DNA of 64,000 bases from Siphonodentalium dalli (GCA_032622095.1 CP136065.1:63845094-63909093); one strand, 5' to 3'; positions 47,701-50,269 are shown, numbered from the stretch's first letter. The notes: generated by a model not told the origin, from the letters alone. Numbers and translations: made by a program.

Positions 47701-50269
47701 TGGCTAGCATATGTATAGTTACTATAGTTTAGATGGATAAATATTAAAGCATATAGATAGATATAAATAGATATATACTATAAAAAGCTACATACATATA
47801 TCAAATATATCAACAACAGTAAATTGAAATATTCATTGTACATATATATCATTCTGGTAAATCCCTATATGATGTACGGAGAGTACAATGTCATATATTT
47901 ATGTAATTCTTTATTCCAGATTTGATGTACGGGTAGTACAATGTGATAATTGGCCAATTTTTATAGTGGAATACATTAGTTTATATCAAAACAATGTTCT
48001 CCTTACATTTTCTTAACCTGGGAAGGCATAATAACCCATGCTAACTATGGGCATTATCCCCATAACAAAAAATAAAAAATAAAAAATAAAACCCTCGCTC
48101 CCTCATCGATTCTCAAAAAAAATTGCCTGAGAATCAAAAAACTTTTTTTTTTTGGCCTAATAAAATATTTTTGTTTTTAAATAATTAAAAAAAAAAAAAA
48201 ATTTAAGTTAAAATTTGAAAAACTAACACCATTTATAAAACTGCCAAGGGTACCCCGAGTCACCACATCAAATTTGTTTAAATCGGTCAAAAATCCTTGT
48301 GTTATGTACAGGTAAATTTGTTTTGAGCGACATTAAATCCAATTCACCAATTCCATCCCATGCCTTGGGACTACTTAGCTATTGATAAGGCTATATTATT
48401 TTCTGATGTCTCTTGTGCCAATGTGCAGATAATCTGATATAGAAAGCTATGGTATCTAATTTAAAATAAAGATTCAACAATACACATCACATGATATTAA
48501 CAGTAGACTTGAACATATGTGCTGCCTTGCACAGCTGAAGATATCACTCTACAGATGGTCTGAGGTCATTATAAATGTTATTGGTTTAATAGAGATGCCA
48601 GCTTTCAACATAAACAAATCCTGTGATTTGACAGCTCTGCTATATAATCGATATTAATGGGTCAGCAGTGAGGTGGCTTATCTTGATCTATATTGTTGGT
48701 AGAATTTGATACATTATCATTGTAAACTTAAATTGGACTCTCTTAACCCAAGTATTCCATGTCCAGGTCACCTTTCACATTTAACCAAAGGCTGTGGTGG
48801 TGCAGCATTACATATCCTGTACCAGTGCATTCTCTTATATAAATGCGAGTGACCAATAAATTCCAATAATTTGTGTTATGTACATTTGTCTATAATAGTA
48901 CATAACAGTATACTATAATTCAACACCAAAACTCTCATTTATGATTCCGATCATAGTAATTTACTATTGCCAAGGGAAGGGTTAACATCTGCCGATCAGG
49001 TGATCGGCCTCTCTCATTTCTAAAAACGCCACCTGTCAAATAAAGACACCTTATTCGGGGGGACATGTTCCCTTGTGGCATTCTATTATGAATGCTGCCA
49101 TCTGGCTGTGATGATAAATCATTCACTGGTATTAGTACTCTGGTGGTTTGTCAACATTAACCAGCTGTAATTATGTGGCACTATATTGAATTTGGTCTTC
49201 AAATAATTCTCATATTTACTAACCTCTCAGAATGTGACATGAACCGTGAGCTACAACACTGATATTGATTGTAGTGATTATCTTCGAGCATCTACTAACT
49301 TTAGTGCGTCTTTTCTACTGGTATAGGTTATATTTATCACATTCACCCCTTCATGACGGGAGCTTCACTGGTGCAGCATCAAAGATCCTGTGCCAGTGCA
49401 TTCTCTTATATATGCGGGTCTCCCATGATAGGGAGCCTTGAATATATAAGAGAATGCACTGGCTTACAAGATCAAGGTAAATATTGTTAGGCCAATGGAT
49501 GCTCCTATATATGCGAGGCACCCTATGGGAGACTCACATATATATAAGTGAATGCATTGGCACAGGGTTTTCGCAAAATTTCAGTAAGCTCCAGTCACGG
49601 AAGGGTTAAAACAAAAGAATGCGTTACTTGTAGCACTCTGTGTAAATGATCTGAGGCAAATGCCGTAATTAGCTGCACTTGCGCAACATGTGCCAATGCA
49701 TTCTCCTATATATGCGAGTCAACCATAGGTTGCCTCGCATATATAAGAGAATGCATAGGCCTAACAATTTTATATCAATTTTTGTTACATCTTTAACTTT
49801 TGTTGCATAGTTGGGCTATACTGAGACAACAGCAAGGGTTACCCAGGGTATAACATCAAGCATCCGGGTGTACTCTGCATGGGTTGATCTCGGACTGTTG
49901 GTTGATTCCATTTAAGAGTATAGTTGATTATCTAGAGCATGTGCTCAGTCTAATCTCACTTTGCTTAAGTATTTTGGCAAATGCCGTAATTAGTCAAATT
50001 TGGCCACCTCAAGAAGCAGATATGTTTACGGTAAGTTGATATTTGATTGGCCCAAATAGCAATAATTTTTTATTCACATTGCGAGTGCATTTAGGGCCTT
50101 TAAGTTCTGTTGACAGGAAAAATTAGTTATGTGATTGTTTTGTCTAATTTGCAGAGAGGATGGTAAACACAGATTGACGTTCTTCCAGAATATGGTTGAG
50201 GACCGATCAGAATCAACGATGTCTTACTATGAATTCTTACAGCATCTTCAGCAAAAAGTTAAAAGCTGA
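2692..50269 (+). CDS. SEC24B: SEC24A/B-class COPII coat protein, 3' part of gene (21 exons, N-terminus missing)
   Basis: Encodes the cargo-binding subunit of the COPII inner coat, which pairs with Sec23 on the cytosolic face of ER exit sites and packages cargo into ER-to-Golgi vesicles. Twenty-one exons join in one frame with GT-AG borders to give 1112 residues plus TGA. Order: Pro/Gly/Ser-rich disordered region (about residues 1-362, numbered from the first complete codon), zf-Sec23/Sec24 finger with Cys449, Cys452, Cys470 and Cys473, vWA-type trunk (about 515-755), beta-sandwich (about 758-850), helical domain (about 855-970) and gelsolin-like C-terminus (about 975-1075), ending in the family-typical EDRSES..SYYEFL segment. 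Phrases such as VRCRSCRTYINPF, FYKKLALDC and HGNFFVRSTDLLSLPNVNP identify SEC24. The latter and NAVETG look closer to SEC24B than to SEC24A or SEC24C/D, but an invertebrate A/B co-orthologue is equally possible. The first exon here begins with two bases of a split codon, so at least one upstream exon exists. Confidence 0.96.
2889..3386. mobile_element. Family D two-palindrome element
   Basis: Ends in ccaagcctggatttag and its inverted copy aaatccaggtttg. It carries two palindromes built on gcagaatgaggtcccc, agggtgaatttagtgatg and their complements, joined by a spacer resembling gatgttcacccattggtcac. A 13-C run occurs at 3243. Starts about 100 bp after exon 1. Confidence 0.87.
3493..3868 (+). 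mobile_element. Family C element with a third hairpin
   Basis: Outer edges are ccttgcatgactggagc and gtcaagaaagggttga. Three hairpin units instead of two (3540-3610, 3650-3725, 3755-3822), with the central taccttgaccttgtaa phrase duplicated, so the hairpin module itself was tandemly copied. Confidence 0.85.
4192..5346. mobile_element. hAT-like non-autonomous element (TSD GTCTGTAC)
   Basis: 1155 bp with inverted ends TAGTGCTGGGACGGTTG and ACAACCGTCCCAGCACTA, flanked on both sides by GTCTGTAC (4184-4191 and 5347-5354). Subterminal stretches rich in ggttaacc and ataaccggtt occur at both ends. No transposase frame remains. An 8-bp duplication plus this terminus style points to the hAT superfamily. 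Confidence 0.93.
5541..5768. mobile_element. Small CCCTTT-terminus element (family H-related)
   Basis: Left gtaaccctttttt actaaat and right aattagtaaggaaagggttaa face each other across 228 bp. The right 100 bp (cctgaacacccctccagatg onwards) matches family H at 61105-61190. Confidence 0.6.
5905..6400. repeat. Mollusc-type repeat ('ccgtctgtcaacaatttcct')
   Basis: Contains ccgtctgtcaacaatttcct, an agcagccatcttgaatttta phrase and, near its end, gagctacagtgtcattgac. These three phrases recur in the 40410-42521 array, so it is a monomeric relative of that array. Confidence 0.75.
6405..6882. mobile_element. Family D two-palindrome element
   Basis: Both palindromes (6425-6515 and 6715-6815) and the spacer are present. 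Outer ends are ctgaatttagggtg and cactatatcctggcttg. Confidence 0.87.
7634..7850. mobile_element. Family A palindromic MITE (mariner-like), full length
   Basis: About 215 bp, almost entirely one palindrome with a loop of a few bases. It begins TACAGTAGTGCTCTAAG and ends GAGCATTACTGTA. TA flanks and CAGT-type ends are typical of Tc1/mariner MITEs. No coding capacity. Confidence 0.9.
8161..8415 (-). mobile_element. Family C double-hairpin element
   Basis: Reverse-orientation copy from TTAACTCTTTCATGACGGG to GGAAGGGTTAA. The hairpins are partly decayed. Confidence 0.88.
8884..8976 (+). CDS. SEC24B: SEC24 exon 2 of window (Ser/Pro-rich)
   Basis: Encodes EPASRKSSRAPSPVSSSQVD followed by ALEGQFTPSVP, 93 bp between 'tttcag' and '|gtatat'. 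Phase 1 at both ends matches both neighbours. The composition suits the disordered Sec24 N-terminus. There is no domain to recognise; support comes from splice sites and phase. Confidence 0.75.
9168..9380. mobile_element. Family A palindromic MITE inserted in family F element
   Basis: Full-length copy from CAGTAATGTTCTAAG to GAGCATTACTG. Host F sequence reads ggttagt on the left and gtgatgtaac on the right. The other F copy (near 32020) reads ggttagtgatgtataac without interruption, so the insertion duplicated two bases, GT, where other copies show TA. Confidence 0.92.
9671..11036. repeat. 38-bp minisatellite, about 36 copies
   Basis: Unit: agtacatgtactgctagata ctatgattctcatatata (38 bp). Units are nearly identical. 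Each contains the 12-bp palindrome agtacatgtact. Rare variants (actactag at two places 418 bp apart, tacgtac at two places 190 bp apart) are spaced by whole multiples of the unit, showing block duplication. Confidence 0.98.
11211..11595 (-). mobile_element. Family B double-hairpin element
   Basis: Complete reverse-orientation copy with TTAA at both ends. It lies 36 bp beyond the right end of the family F element. Highly similar to the other seven family B copies, with single-base differences such as 'attctcatatatatgcg'. Confidence 0.92.
11710..11790. repeat. 20-bp tandem repeat, 4 copies
   Basis: ctgtataacattgatacgga repeated four times without mismatch except the last base, 115 bp right of a family B element. 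Confidence 0.97.
12171..12259 (+). CDS. SEC24B: SEC24 exon 3 of window (disordered)
   Basis: 89 bp between 'ttctttag' and '|gtaagg', encoding GSDVQPSFEQPKSQTPPVSG and then ITGRRQYPQM. It completes the split Gly codon of the previous exon and ends in phase 0, as exon 4 needs. Confidence 0.75.
12368..12627 (-). mobile_element. Family C double-hairpin element
   Basis: Complete TTAA-flanked copy starting 108 bp after the exon 3 donor, from TTAACCCGTTCATGACGGG to CATGAAAGGGTTAA. Confidence 0.9.
13040..13255. mobile_element. Family A palindromic MITE (mariner-like), full length
   Basis: Flanked by TA, with arms of about 100 bp. Because the arms are mirror images, both strands show an open frame with nearly the same peptide (NFSGFSRKYGLLPFIGKL). 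This follows from the palindrome and is not evidence of a gene. Confidence 0.92.
13453..14259 (+). CDS. SEC24B: SEC24 exon 4 of window (large Pro/Gly/Ser-rich exon)
   Basis: This 807-bp exon (269 codons) is the bulk of the low-complexity N-terminal region. It begins TKSSSAPHSNMPTYNPGMM, contains three perfect copies of QPGIPVN and a run of GPPTGHP-like heptads, and ends in NLDALSTGLSKMGFQ, a short amphipathic segment comparable to that preceding the Sec24 core. The open frame extends past the donor ('cag|gttagt'), but the codons after 14259 are intronic: a family D repeat starts about 20 bp downstream. Its function is presumably flexible contacts with Sec23/Sec31 or regulators, as known for Sec24 N-termini. 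Confidence 0.93.
13543..13605 (+). repeat. 3 x 21-bp perfect coding repeat (QPGIPVN)
   Basis: Three identical copies of 21 bp beginning cagcctggcatac lie in the Pro-rich SEC24 exon. Perfect nucleotide identity points to recent slippage or unequal exchange, and the copy number is probably variable between alleles. Confidence 0.9.
14279..14420. mobile_element. Family D element, single palindrome
   Basis: caggcctcaaaatatggtgc followed by one palindrome; starts about 20 bp after the donor of the large Pro-rich exon. The second palindrome is absent. Confidence 0.85.
14421..15239. other. Intron sequence, nothing recognised
   Basis: Intron between the large Pro-rich exon and exon 5. No convincing repeats or coding; the few frames are short and lack splice-consistent homology. 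Confidence 0.5.
15240..15325. repeat. Right-end fragment of a TTAA element with duplicated gacatatatgt motif
   Basis: gacatatatgttgttccac and gacatatatgtcgttctac are a tandem pair; the second is followed by tcgccaaagggttaa, a CCCTTT-type terminus ending in TTAA. No left end found. Lies 50 bp before exon 5. Confidence 0.55.
15378..15496 (+). CDS. SEC24B: SEC24 exon 5 of window (linker to core)
   Basis: Encodes SSSDRVLNLLNEKRLIPVDG followed by VETVKPVLHNDFKKVHVNPE. It aligns with the vertebrate segment 'VNLLQERNxLP...KLNCxPE' just before the conserved core. Acceptor 'tttacag', donor 'ga|gtatgt', phase 2. Confidence 0.92.
15781..15905 (+). promoter_or_regulatory. Triplicated 3' splice site before SEC24 exon 6
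   Basis: The segment 'ttttacag|tatattgaggtgtac' plus about 45 bp recurs three times head to tail, with AG at 15781-15782, 15841-15842 and 15904-15905. All three acceptors leave the downstream frame open and lie 60 and 63 bp apart. Use of an upstream site would add 21 or 41 residues that repeat the LRCTLN motif. The last site gives the family-standard protein. Confidence 0.8.
15906..16008 (+). CDS. SEC24B: SEC24 exon 6 of window (start of conserved core)
   Basis: Encodes DILRCTLNCVPQTSALLNKV and RLPLGILIHPFKDLS, clearly the Sec24 'RCTLxxIPQTQALLNKAKLPLG' block. It uses acceptor 'ctttacag' at 15904-15905. Two upstream near-copies of this acceptor plus the first about 30 exon bases lie at 15781 and 15841; both are in frame and could extend the exon. 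Confidence 0.96.
16050..16245 (-). mobile_element. Family C element, left part missing
   Basis: Begins inside the first hairpin (ctccctatgggagactcgc) about 40 bp after the exon 6 donor and runs through the second hairpin to aagctccagtcatg. The left terminal repeat is lost. Confidence 0.8.
16508..16730 (+). mobile_element. Family C element, left end trimmed
   Basis: Starts ggcggaaaccctgtgaaaatg and runs through both hairpins to the right end ggtcaaagggttaa. It is followed directly by a second aagggttaa and a separate 94-bp TTAA element. Confidence 0.82.
16738..16831. mobile_element. 94-bp TTAA-flanked mini-element
   Basis: TTAACACGTTCACTGCCG at the left and CGCAGTGAATGTGTTAA at the right, 94 bp in total. 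TTAA and the inverted ends suggest a very small piggyBac-like MITE. It lies immediately beside the end of a family C element. Confidence 0.75.
17127..17253 (+). CDS. SEC24B: SEC24 exon 7 of window (zinc finger)
   Basis: Encodes the zf-Sec23/Sec24 domain: VRCRSCRTYINPF then DQRRWKCNLCFRVNE. The four zinc ligands, Cys449, Cys452, Cys470 and Cys473 (C-x2-C-x17-C-x2-C), are intact. This finger packs at the Sec23-Sec24 interface in known structures. 127 bp, phase 0 in and phase 1 out. Confidence 0.98.
17330..17437. mobile_element. Family A MITE, single arm only
   Basis: Only the left arm is present, from ACAGTAATGCTCTAAG to the loop-side GAAAGCTCTC. The break falls exactly at the centre of the palindrome, suggesting loss by cleavage or replication stalling at the hairpin tip. 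Confidence 0.9.
17540..18660 (+). repeat. Family H repeat split by a hAT-like element
   Basis: aatattaattgatagaagcg tttccagacagg before the hAT insertion and catatctattattttaaacc after it are continuous in the copy at 56440-56580 (gcgtcttcgattcatatc). Its right end runs to cctttctatactaaatggc. Confidence 0.75.
17672..18571. mobile_element. hAT-like non-autonomous element (TSD TCTTGGAC)
   Basis: 900 bp, ends TAGGGTTGAAACGATTAATC and CTAATCGTTTCAACACTA, flanked by perfect TCTTGGAC (17664-17671, 18572-18579). The subterminal cgactagtcg motif is repeated at both ends. It interrupts a family H repeat whose halves continue on each side. Confidence 0.94.
18640..18750. repeat. Family H terminal block
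   Basis: acctttctatactaaatggc, then gattggaatggtctattatt, is the reverse complement of 61100-61190 (gattccaatatatactttc, ccatttagcatagaaagggt). Confidence 0.65.
18930..19260. repeat. Mollusc-type repeat fragment
   Basis: aaatacatgtcaagtgcgaa and ccagagttatggccctt are phrases of the same broad repeat type; the open frames here follow from it. Little else can be said. Confidence 0.55.
19314..19423 (+). CDS. SEC24B: SEC24 exon 8 of window (finger-trunk junction)
   Basis: Encodes LPDEFSYDPVSKTYGDPQRR then PEVRSSTIEFIAPSEYM, matching the family's 'VPEEF.YNPLTR.YGEPHRRPEVQNxTIEFxAPSEYM'. Acceptor after an 18-T-rich tract, donor 'atg|gtaagg', phase 0 out. Confidence 0.97.
19450..19590. repeat. Family H terminal fragment beside exon 8
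   Basis: tatactaaatggattctccc, tatattggtatgatctttta and ggatgttcaggtaataaaag match the same family end; starts about 30 bp after the exon 8 donor. Confidence 0.65.
19874..20964. mobile_element. hAT-like non-autonomous element (TSD TTTATGGA)
   Basis: 1091 bp, ends TAGAGATGGGCGGTAT and TACCGCCCATCTCTA, with TTTATGGA duplicated at 19866-19873 and 20965-20972. Many ggtatcggta subterminal repeats lie at both ends, a typical transposase-binding arrangement. No coding frame. Confidence 0.95.
21350..21720. repeat. Mollusc-type repeat, two units
   Basis: gttcacattttccgttcaag agttatccctctt and gttcacattttccattcaat agttatccctctt are two units about 170 bp apart; tcggatctcaatgaaatttgg lies between. It provides the uninterrupted version of the site used by the TTAA element at 35153. 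Confidence 0.72.
21780..21846 (+). CDS. SEC24B: SEC24 exon 9 of window (first trunk strand)
   Basis: 67 bp encoding LRPPQAAVYLFVLDVSFNAV and ETG, the first beta-strand and MIDAS-like region of the vWA trunk. The 20-bp phrase 'atctgaccttcactaccttt' is directly duplicated in the polypyrimidine tract just before the acceptor. Confidence 0.96.
21965..22352. mobile_element. Family D two-palindrome element, first palindrome eroded
   Basis: Outer pair ctcaaaatattgtgctgg / ccagcaccatattatgagg. The second palindrome (22230-22325) is intact; only half of the first remains. Confidence 0.82.
22853..23105 (+). mobile_element. Family C double-hairpin element
   Basis: From TTAACTGGAGCTTCCTG to cccatcatgaaagg. 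Both hairpins are present; the outermost CCCTT has been lost on the left. Confidence 0.85.
23246..25953. mobile_element. Candidate 2.7-kb TTAA-flanked element (piggyBac-like), no transposase
   Basis: Left edge TTAACCCTTTAGCGTTCAG and right edge CTGTTGGGTAAAGGGTTAA. The outer CCCTTTA matches on both sides; the right end equals the family B terminus. The left end has a repeated ctgccgngtagcgtcc motif. Inside, about 170 bp is directly repeated (24950-25125 and 25200-25370). No recognisable transposase, only short frames. The two ends could also belong to different elements. Confidence 0.6.
24950..25370. repeat. Direct repeat of about 170 bp (2 copies)
   Basis: 24950-25125 and 25200-25370 share ggggataatttt, cattcatntggacatgaac, gtgattggtgcacatgtag and gtgattgctaacagtaaag at roughly 90% identity by eye, spaced by about 250 bp. 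Confidence 0.88.
26042..26206 (+). CDS. SEC24B: SEC24 exon 10 of window (trunk)
   Basis: Encodes GYLSIFCSTLLEELDKLPGD, then ARTQIGFICFDKALYFFNMN and EGLSQPQMFIVPDIE. The vWA strand IGFICFD corresponds to IGFITFD in vertebrates. The exon is squeezed between a 2.7-kb TTAA-flanked element ending 89 bp upstream and a family D repeat starting about 12 bp after the donor. Confidence 0.97.
26219..26590. mobile_element. Family D element abutting exon 10 donor
   Basis: The repeat starts about 12 bp after the GT at 26207 and lacks its outer left end. Both palindromes are recognisable, the second one truncated. Confidence 0.83.
26861..27826. mobile_element. Family I element (GGCC-A tract ends)
   Basis: 966 bp with inverted ends ggccaaaaaaaa..gggttttgattctcgggca and tgcccgagaatcaaaacc..ttttttggcc. 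Internal phrases such as atggtgcgtattggcgatgt and cccatgct..actatgggc are shared with the copy at 47185. Target duplication unclear (possibly TTA). Confidence 0.85.
27893..28140. mobile_element. Family D element, internally deleted
   Basis: gtgtgcctgtcatttgcaga is followed directly by the right arm of the palindrome (gctagcatcactaaattcac), then the spacer. The left palindrome arm is missing. Confidence 0.8.
28181..28576 (+). mobile_element. Family B double-hairpin element
   Basis: Complete copy whose left edge is ACCTTTACCC and right edge GGGTAAAAGGTTAA, so the outer repeats are slightly degraded. It sits in the intron after exon 10, next to a family D fragment. Confidence 0.9.
28838..29085 (-). 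mobile_element. Family C double-hairpin element
   Basis: From cctttggtgacgggaggtg to catggaagggttaa, ending about 118 bp before exon 11. Hairpins are partly eroded (tatgtattctaaatac in the second). Confidence 0.85.
29203..29360 (+). CDS. SEC24B: SEC24 exon 11 of window (trunk)
   Basis: Encodes EVFMPTPDSLLVNLHESKEM, then a helix (IVNLLTQLPTLFEKNYETAS) and SLGAALHSAFKLV. It matches the Sec24 trunk segment 'DVFLPTPDSLLVNLYESKEL'. Phase 1 in, phase 0 out, donor 'gta|gtaagt'. Confidence 0.97.
29422..29811 (-). mobile_element. Family B double-hairpin element
   Basis: Reverse-orientation copy starting 62 bp after the exon 11 donor. TTAA on both sides. One of the two GGCCGGTTTT repeats at the right end is lost. 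Confidence 0.92.
30273..30374 (+). CDS. SEC24B: SEC24 exon 12 of window (trunk)
   Basis: 34 codons: SSQGGRISVMQSILPTSGPG then ALSEREDPNQGMSK, corresponding to 'SPTGGRxSVFQTQLPxLGxGxLxxREdPN'. Splice sites 'gtgcag|' and '|gtatgt', phase 0 on both sides. Confidence 0.96.
30460..30964. mobile_element. Possible hAT-like element with CAGGGTT ends
   Basis: cagggtttgtatgctaaatg at the left and gagtgtgaaccctg at the right form an imperfect inverted pair. aaaagtccttaaat-type phrases recur inside (30500, 30558, 30905). No clear target duplication seen. Confidence 0.5.
30989..31327. repeat. Mollusc-type repeat with CCCCCACC ends
   Basis: tatcccccacctgaaaaatt at the left and ccacctaggcgggggatacc at the right, with ccgtctgtgtgaccg inside. 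The open frames across it look incidental. Confidence 0.6.
31457..31580 (+). CDS. SEC24B: SEC24 exon 13 of window (trunk)
   Basis: Encodes ANPHLGPATDFYKKLALDCS then AQQIAVDMFLLNGTYADAAS. TDFYKKLALDCSGQQ is among the most conserved blocks of the family; here Gly is replaced by Ala. The open frame continues past donor 'a|gtgagt' but is intronic there. Confidence 0.97.
31842..32037. repeat. 22-bp tandem repeat, about 9 copies
   Basis: attggttagtgatgtattat cc repeated head to tail with perfect identity until the last unit, which ends gtgatgtataac and rejoins family F sequence. Confidence 0.97.
32323..32723 (+). mobile_element. Family B element nested in family F element
   Basis: Complete copy inserted in the second family F copy; F sequence resumes directly after the right TTAA with tctgataggattttcacc. 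Together they fill the intron up to 33 bp before exon 14. The left flank reads TTAC instead of TTAA. Confidence 0.92.
32792..32950 (+). CDS. SEC24B: SEC24 exon 14 of window (trunk / beta-sandwich)
   Basis: Encodes TCASKFSGGSIHYYPQFHTV, then KNPNLSEKYESDLRRYFTRK and IGFESVMRIRCTRG, corresponding to 'YYYPxFH...YLTRKIGFEAVMRIRCTKG'. The right end of a family F element lies only about 33 bp before the acceptor, so little host intron remains between repeat and splice site. Confidence 0.97.
32951..33714. other. Intron sequence, nothing recognised
   Basis: A/T-rich, with a 17-T run near 33058. No family ends or conserved coding seen. Confidence 0.5.
33715..34410. repeat. Mollusc-type degenerate tandem repeat
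   Basis: Three to four loose units of about 140 bp: aagtttctggatgagaactt, accaaatttggtatgcgcg, acacaggtcaagttcgaat and gagttatggcccctttttga. Preceded by ccccgaaat..tttgggggact, seen inverted at 45040-45065. Confidence 0.75.
34500..34673 (+). CDS. SEC24B: SEC24 exon 15 of window (beta-sandwich)
   Basis: Encodes GLSIHTFHGNFFVRSTDLLS, then LPNVNPDAGFGMQMSIEDNL and NDNSSVCFQAALLYTSSKG. The SLPNVNPDAG wording resembles vertebrate SEC24B (recalled, not aligned). 174 bp, phase 1 at both ends. Confidence 0.97.
34690..36530. repeat. Mollusc-type degenerate repeat interrupted by a TTAA element
   Basis: Host units (ctgtccgtccattcatcttg, gatttgaatgaaatttggta, attcactactatgaggacat) run to 35152 and resume at 36107 (tgaaatttcatatggatgtt) through agagttatgaccctttgttg. 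Confidence 0.75.
35153..36106. mobile_element. TTAA-flanked element inserted in a mollusc-type repeat
   Basis: TTAAGAGGGAGACGCACG on the left and CGTGCGTCTGACCCTTAA on the right, about 950 bp. The host repeat reads ggttttcggatc before it and tgaaatttcatatgg after it, so a clean TTAA insertion is visible. Internal inverted pairs (aggtaccgagaactgcc with gtagttctcggtacct; catgagaggagg with ctcctctcatg) could fold the interior. Confidence 0.85.
36888..37896. mobile_element. hAT-like non-autonomous element (TSD AGTTCAGG)
   Basis: 1009 bp, ends CAGGCCTCAGCTCACAAGG and CCTAGGCTGAGGCCTG, flanked by AGTTCAGG (36880-36887, 37897-37904). Left subterminal repeats gtcgcc/ggcgac and right subterminal repeats agtctcccta differ from each other. 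Confidence 0.92.
38126..38236 (+). CDS. SEC24B: SEC24 exon 16 of window (helical domain start)
   Basis: Encodes GERRIRVHTMCLPVSNQVNE then IIASADQQAIAVLVAKM, matching 'GERRIRVHTLCLPVxxxxxDVxxxADxQA'. Donor 'g|gtatgt'. A hAT-like element ends about 230 bp upstream. Confidence 0.97.
38543..38933 (+). mobile_element. Family B double-hairpin element
   Basis: Complete TTAA-flanked copy between exons 16 and 17. One GGCCAAAACC unit is deleted at the left end, the counterpart of the deletion at 29422-29811. Confidence 0.92.
39093..39271 (+). CDS. SEC24B: SEC24 exon 17 of window (helical domain)
   Basis: Encodes AVDRTLTSSLGDARDAIVNV, then AVDSLNACGSQLASAQKMGA and LPAFFSVRLIPLYMLALLKS. It matches 'MAVDRSxxxSLSDARDALVNAxxDSLSAY...LRLFPLYVLALLKQ'. 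Donor 'agt|gtaagt', phase 0. Confidence 0.97.
39295..39369. repeat. About 30-bp tandem repeat, 2.4 copies
   Basis: tagagggcgacttgggagac recurs as tagatggcgacttgggagat and tagagggcgac, starting 24 bp after the exon 17 donor. Confidence 0.8.
39409..39780. mobile_element. Family D element, right half truncated
   Basis: Begins aggccttgatagtgtgtctg; first palindrome 39440-39530, spacer, then only the start of the second palindrome. Confidence 0.83.
40119..42735. repeat. Family G repeat interrupted by a 2.1-kb insertion
   Basis: Starts tttatgtttacccataccat agtatggtaaacat, then gtctgtctgtccg and agttatggccctttttcaac. It is interrupted near 40410 and resumes at about 42522 with atctgattggaaccaaattt. 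The second copy, at 46838, reads across that point without interruption. Confidence 0.82.
40410..42521. repeat. Dimeric tandem array (about 154 + 164 bp) nested in family G
   Basis: Begins tagctcaacttacttttgta and ends in the inverted phrase taagttgagctacagtgtc. In between, about 12 units carry cgggctacaggtcgtacct, gaaatttgtcatgaatg, gacatgtagatgggaacgag and catggccgc..cagccatctt. Spacing alternates between about 154 and 164 bp because the linker switches between gatttcaagattcaatccat and tactctttgcatgactaaat. Short minus-strand frames through it are by-products. Confidence 0.9.
43079..43578 (+). repeat. Segmental duplication, copy 1 (directly upstream of exon 18)
   Basis: About 500 bp, from gtgctgcattgcacagctga to gatcggcctctc, matches 48520-49015 in the same order and orientation at about 85-90% by eye. 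The copy stops 33 bp before exon 18. Confidence 0.92.
43612..43749 (+). CDS. SEC24B: SEC24 exon 18 of window (helical domain)
   Basis: 46 codons: TAFRIGQRTRLDDRIYALHQ, then CNVQPLSHLMRSVYPSFYPV and HTLDDR, corresponding to 'xxFxTGTxxRLDxRxYAMCQxKxQPLxxLM...HPxLY'. The intron just before it (to 43578) is duplicated about 5.4 kb downstream without the exon. Confidence 0.96.
43860..43985. mobile_element. Family D element, single intact palindrome
   Basis: About 125 bp, one near-perfect palindrome with core gcccactatgcggggtagc, ending caccctatttcaaggcttgg. Starts 110 bp after the exon 18 donor. Confidence 0.87.
44055..44150. repeat. Small palindrome with TATTGCAC ends
   Basis: ggtggaggaatagtc and gactattcctcccc form a hairpin, nested within outer aatattgcac / gtgcaatata. 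Could be a mini-element of about 95 bp. Confidence 0.55.
44990..45070 (-). repeat. Mollusc-type repeat end, inverted
   Basis: gacgaacagacggacggaca, then cccccgaaaattaatttttc gggggac: an end palindrome of the same type as the start of 33715. Confidence 0.65.
45476..45673 (+). CDS. SEC24B: SEC24 exon 19 of window (gelsolin-like domain)
   Basis: Encodes NALVRDDVTVPQPPLLHLSS, then SNMDRHGAYVMDADDCLYLY and a gelsolin-type strand IGASVSDQWIKEVFGVPNYA, then SLPDGL. It matches 'xxDRxxPQPPxLxLSxxxLxRxGAFLMDxGxxxYxWVG'. 66 codons, phase 0 both sides. Confidence 0.97.
45700..46016. mobile_element. Family I element, right part only
   Basis: ggattctcttcgtttcgact through accctcgtgccctcattgat and gcctgagaatcaaa matches the right third of the two full family I copies. 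Starts about 25 bp after the exon 19 donor. Confidence 0.75.
46202..46305 (+). CDS. SEC24B: SEC24 exon 20 of window (gelsolin-like domain)
   Basis: Encodes TDLPEIDTERSTLLRTFVTY then LMDTRPFGSTFLVIK, equivalent to 'TDLPELDTxxSxxxxxFIxWLRxxRPxxPILxVIxDE'. Donor 'aa|gtaagt' splits the Lys codon in phase 2. Confidence 0.96.
46333..46461 (-). mobile_element. Family C element, one-hairpin deletion derivative
   Basis: Only 129 bp: TTAACCCTTTCATGACTGG, one hairpin, and GGAAGGGTTAA. Starts 28 bp after the exon 20 donor. Loss of exactly one hairpin fits recombination between the two inverted modules. Confidence 0.88.
46490..46760. mobile_element. Family D element, both outer arms truncated
   Basis: Begins within the first palindrome's right arm (cattctgcttaggcctcaac), spacer, then the left arm of the second (gaatgaggtcccagagggtg). 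Confidence 0.8.
46838..48300. repeat. Family G repeat interrupted by a family I element
   Basis: Same start as the copy at 40119 (tttatgtttacccataccat) and the same A-rich middle. A family I element occupies 47185-48157; G-like sequence with poly-A stretches resumes after it. Confidence 0.8.
47185..48157. mobile_element. Family I element nested in family G
   Basis: 973 bp with the same inverted ends (gattctcgggcatagccg / attgcctgagaatcaaa) and poly-A/T caps. It contains an extra block (47460-47580) absent from the copy at 26861; otherwise similar throughout. Confidence 0.85.
48520..49015 (+). repeat. Segmental duplication, copy 2 (last intron)
   Basis: Counterpart of 43079-43578, sharing cagatggtctgaggtcatta, attggactctcttaaccca and tgattccgatcatagtaat. 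Exon 18 does not follow it: downstream sequence is unrelated. Confidence 0.92.
49344..49609 (-). mobile_element. Family C double-hairpin element
   Basis: Complete copy in the last intron, from caccccttcatgacgggagc to cacggaagggttaa. Confidence 0.87.
49655..49993. repeat. 18-bp direct repeat bracketing the solitary hairpin
   Basis: ggcaaatgccgtaattag at 49655-49672 and again at 49976-49993, enclosing the lone B/C-type hairpin and about 200 bp of other sequence. Could be a long target duplication or chance remnants of a family end. Confidence 0.55.
49690..49765. repeat. Solitary B/C-type hairpin
   Basis: A single hairpin, gccaatgcattctcctatat ... gcatataagagaatgc, without family B or C outer arms. 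Its inner stem is CAACC-ATA-GGTTG, a third self-complementary version beside CGACC-ATA-GGTCG (family B) and CTCCC-ATA-GGGAG (family C). Confidence 0.85.
50155..50269 (+). CDS. SEC24B: SEC24 last coding exon with stop codon
   Basis: Completes the split Lys and encodes EDGKHRLTFFQNMVEDRSES then TMSYYEFLQHLQQKVKS and TGA at 50267-50269. The ending matches the conserved 'IEDRTExxxSYYEFLLHxQQQxxK' tail, so the C-terminus is complete and of normal length. Confidence 0.98.
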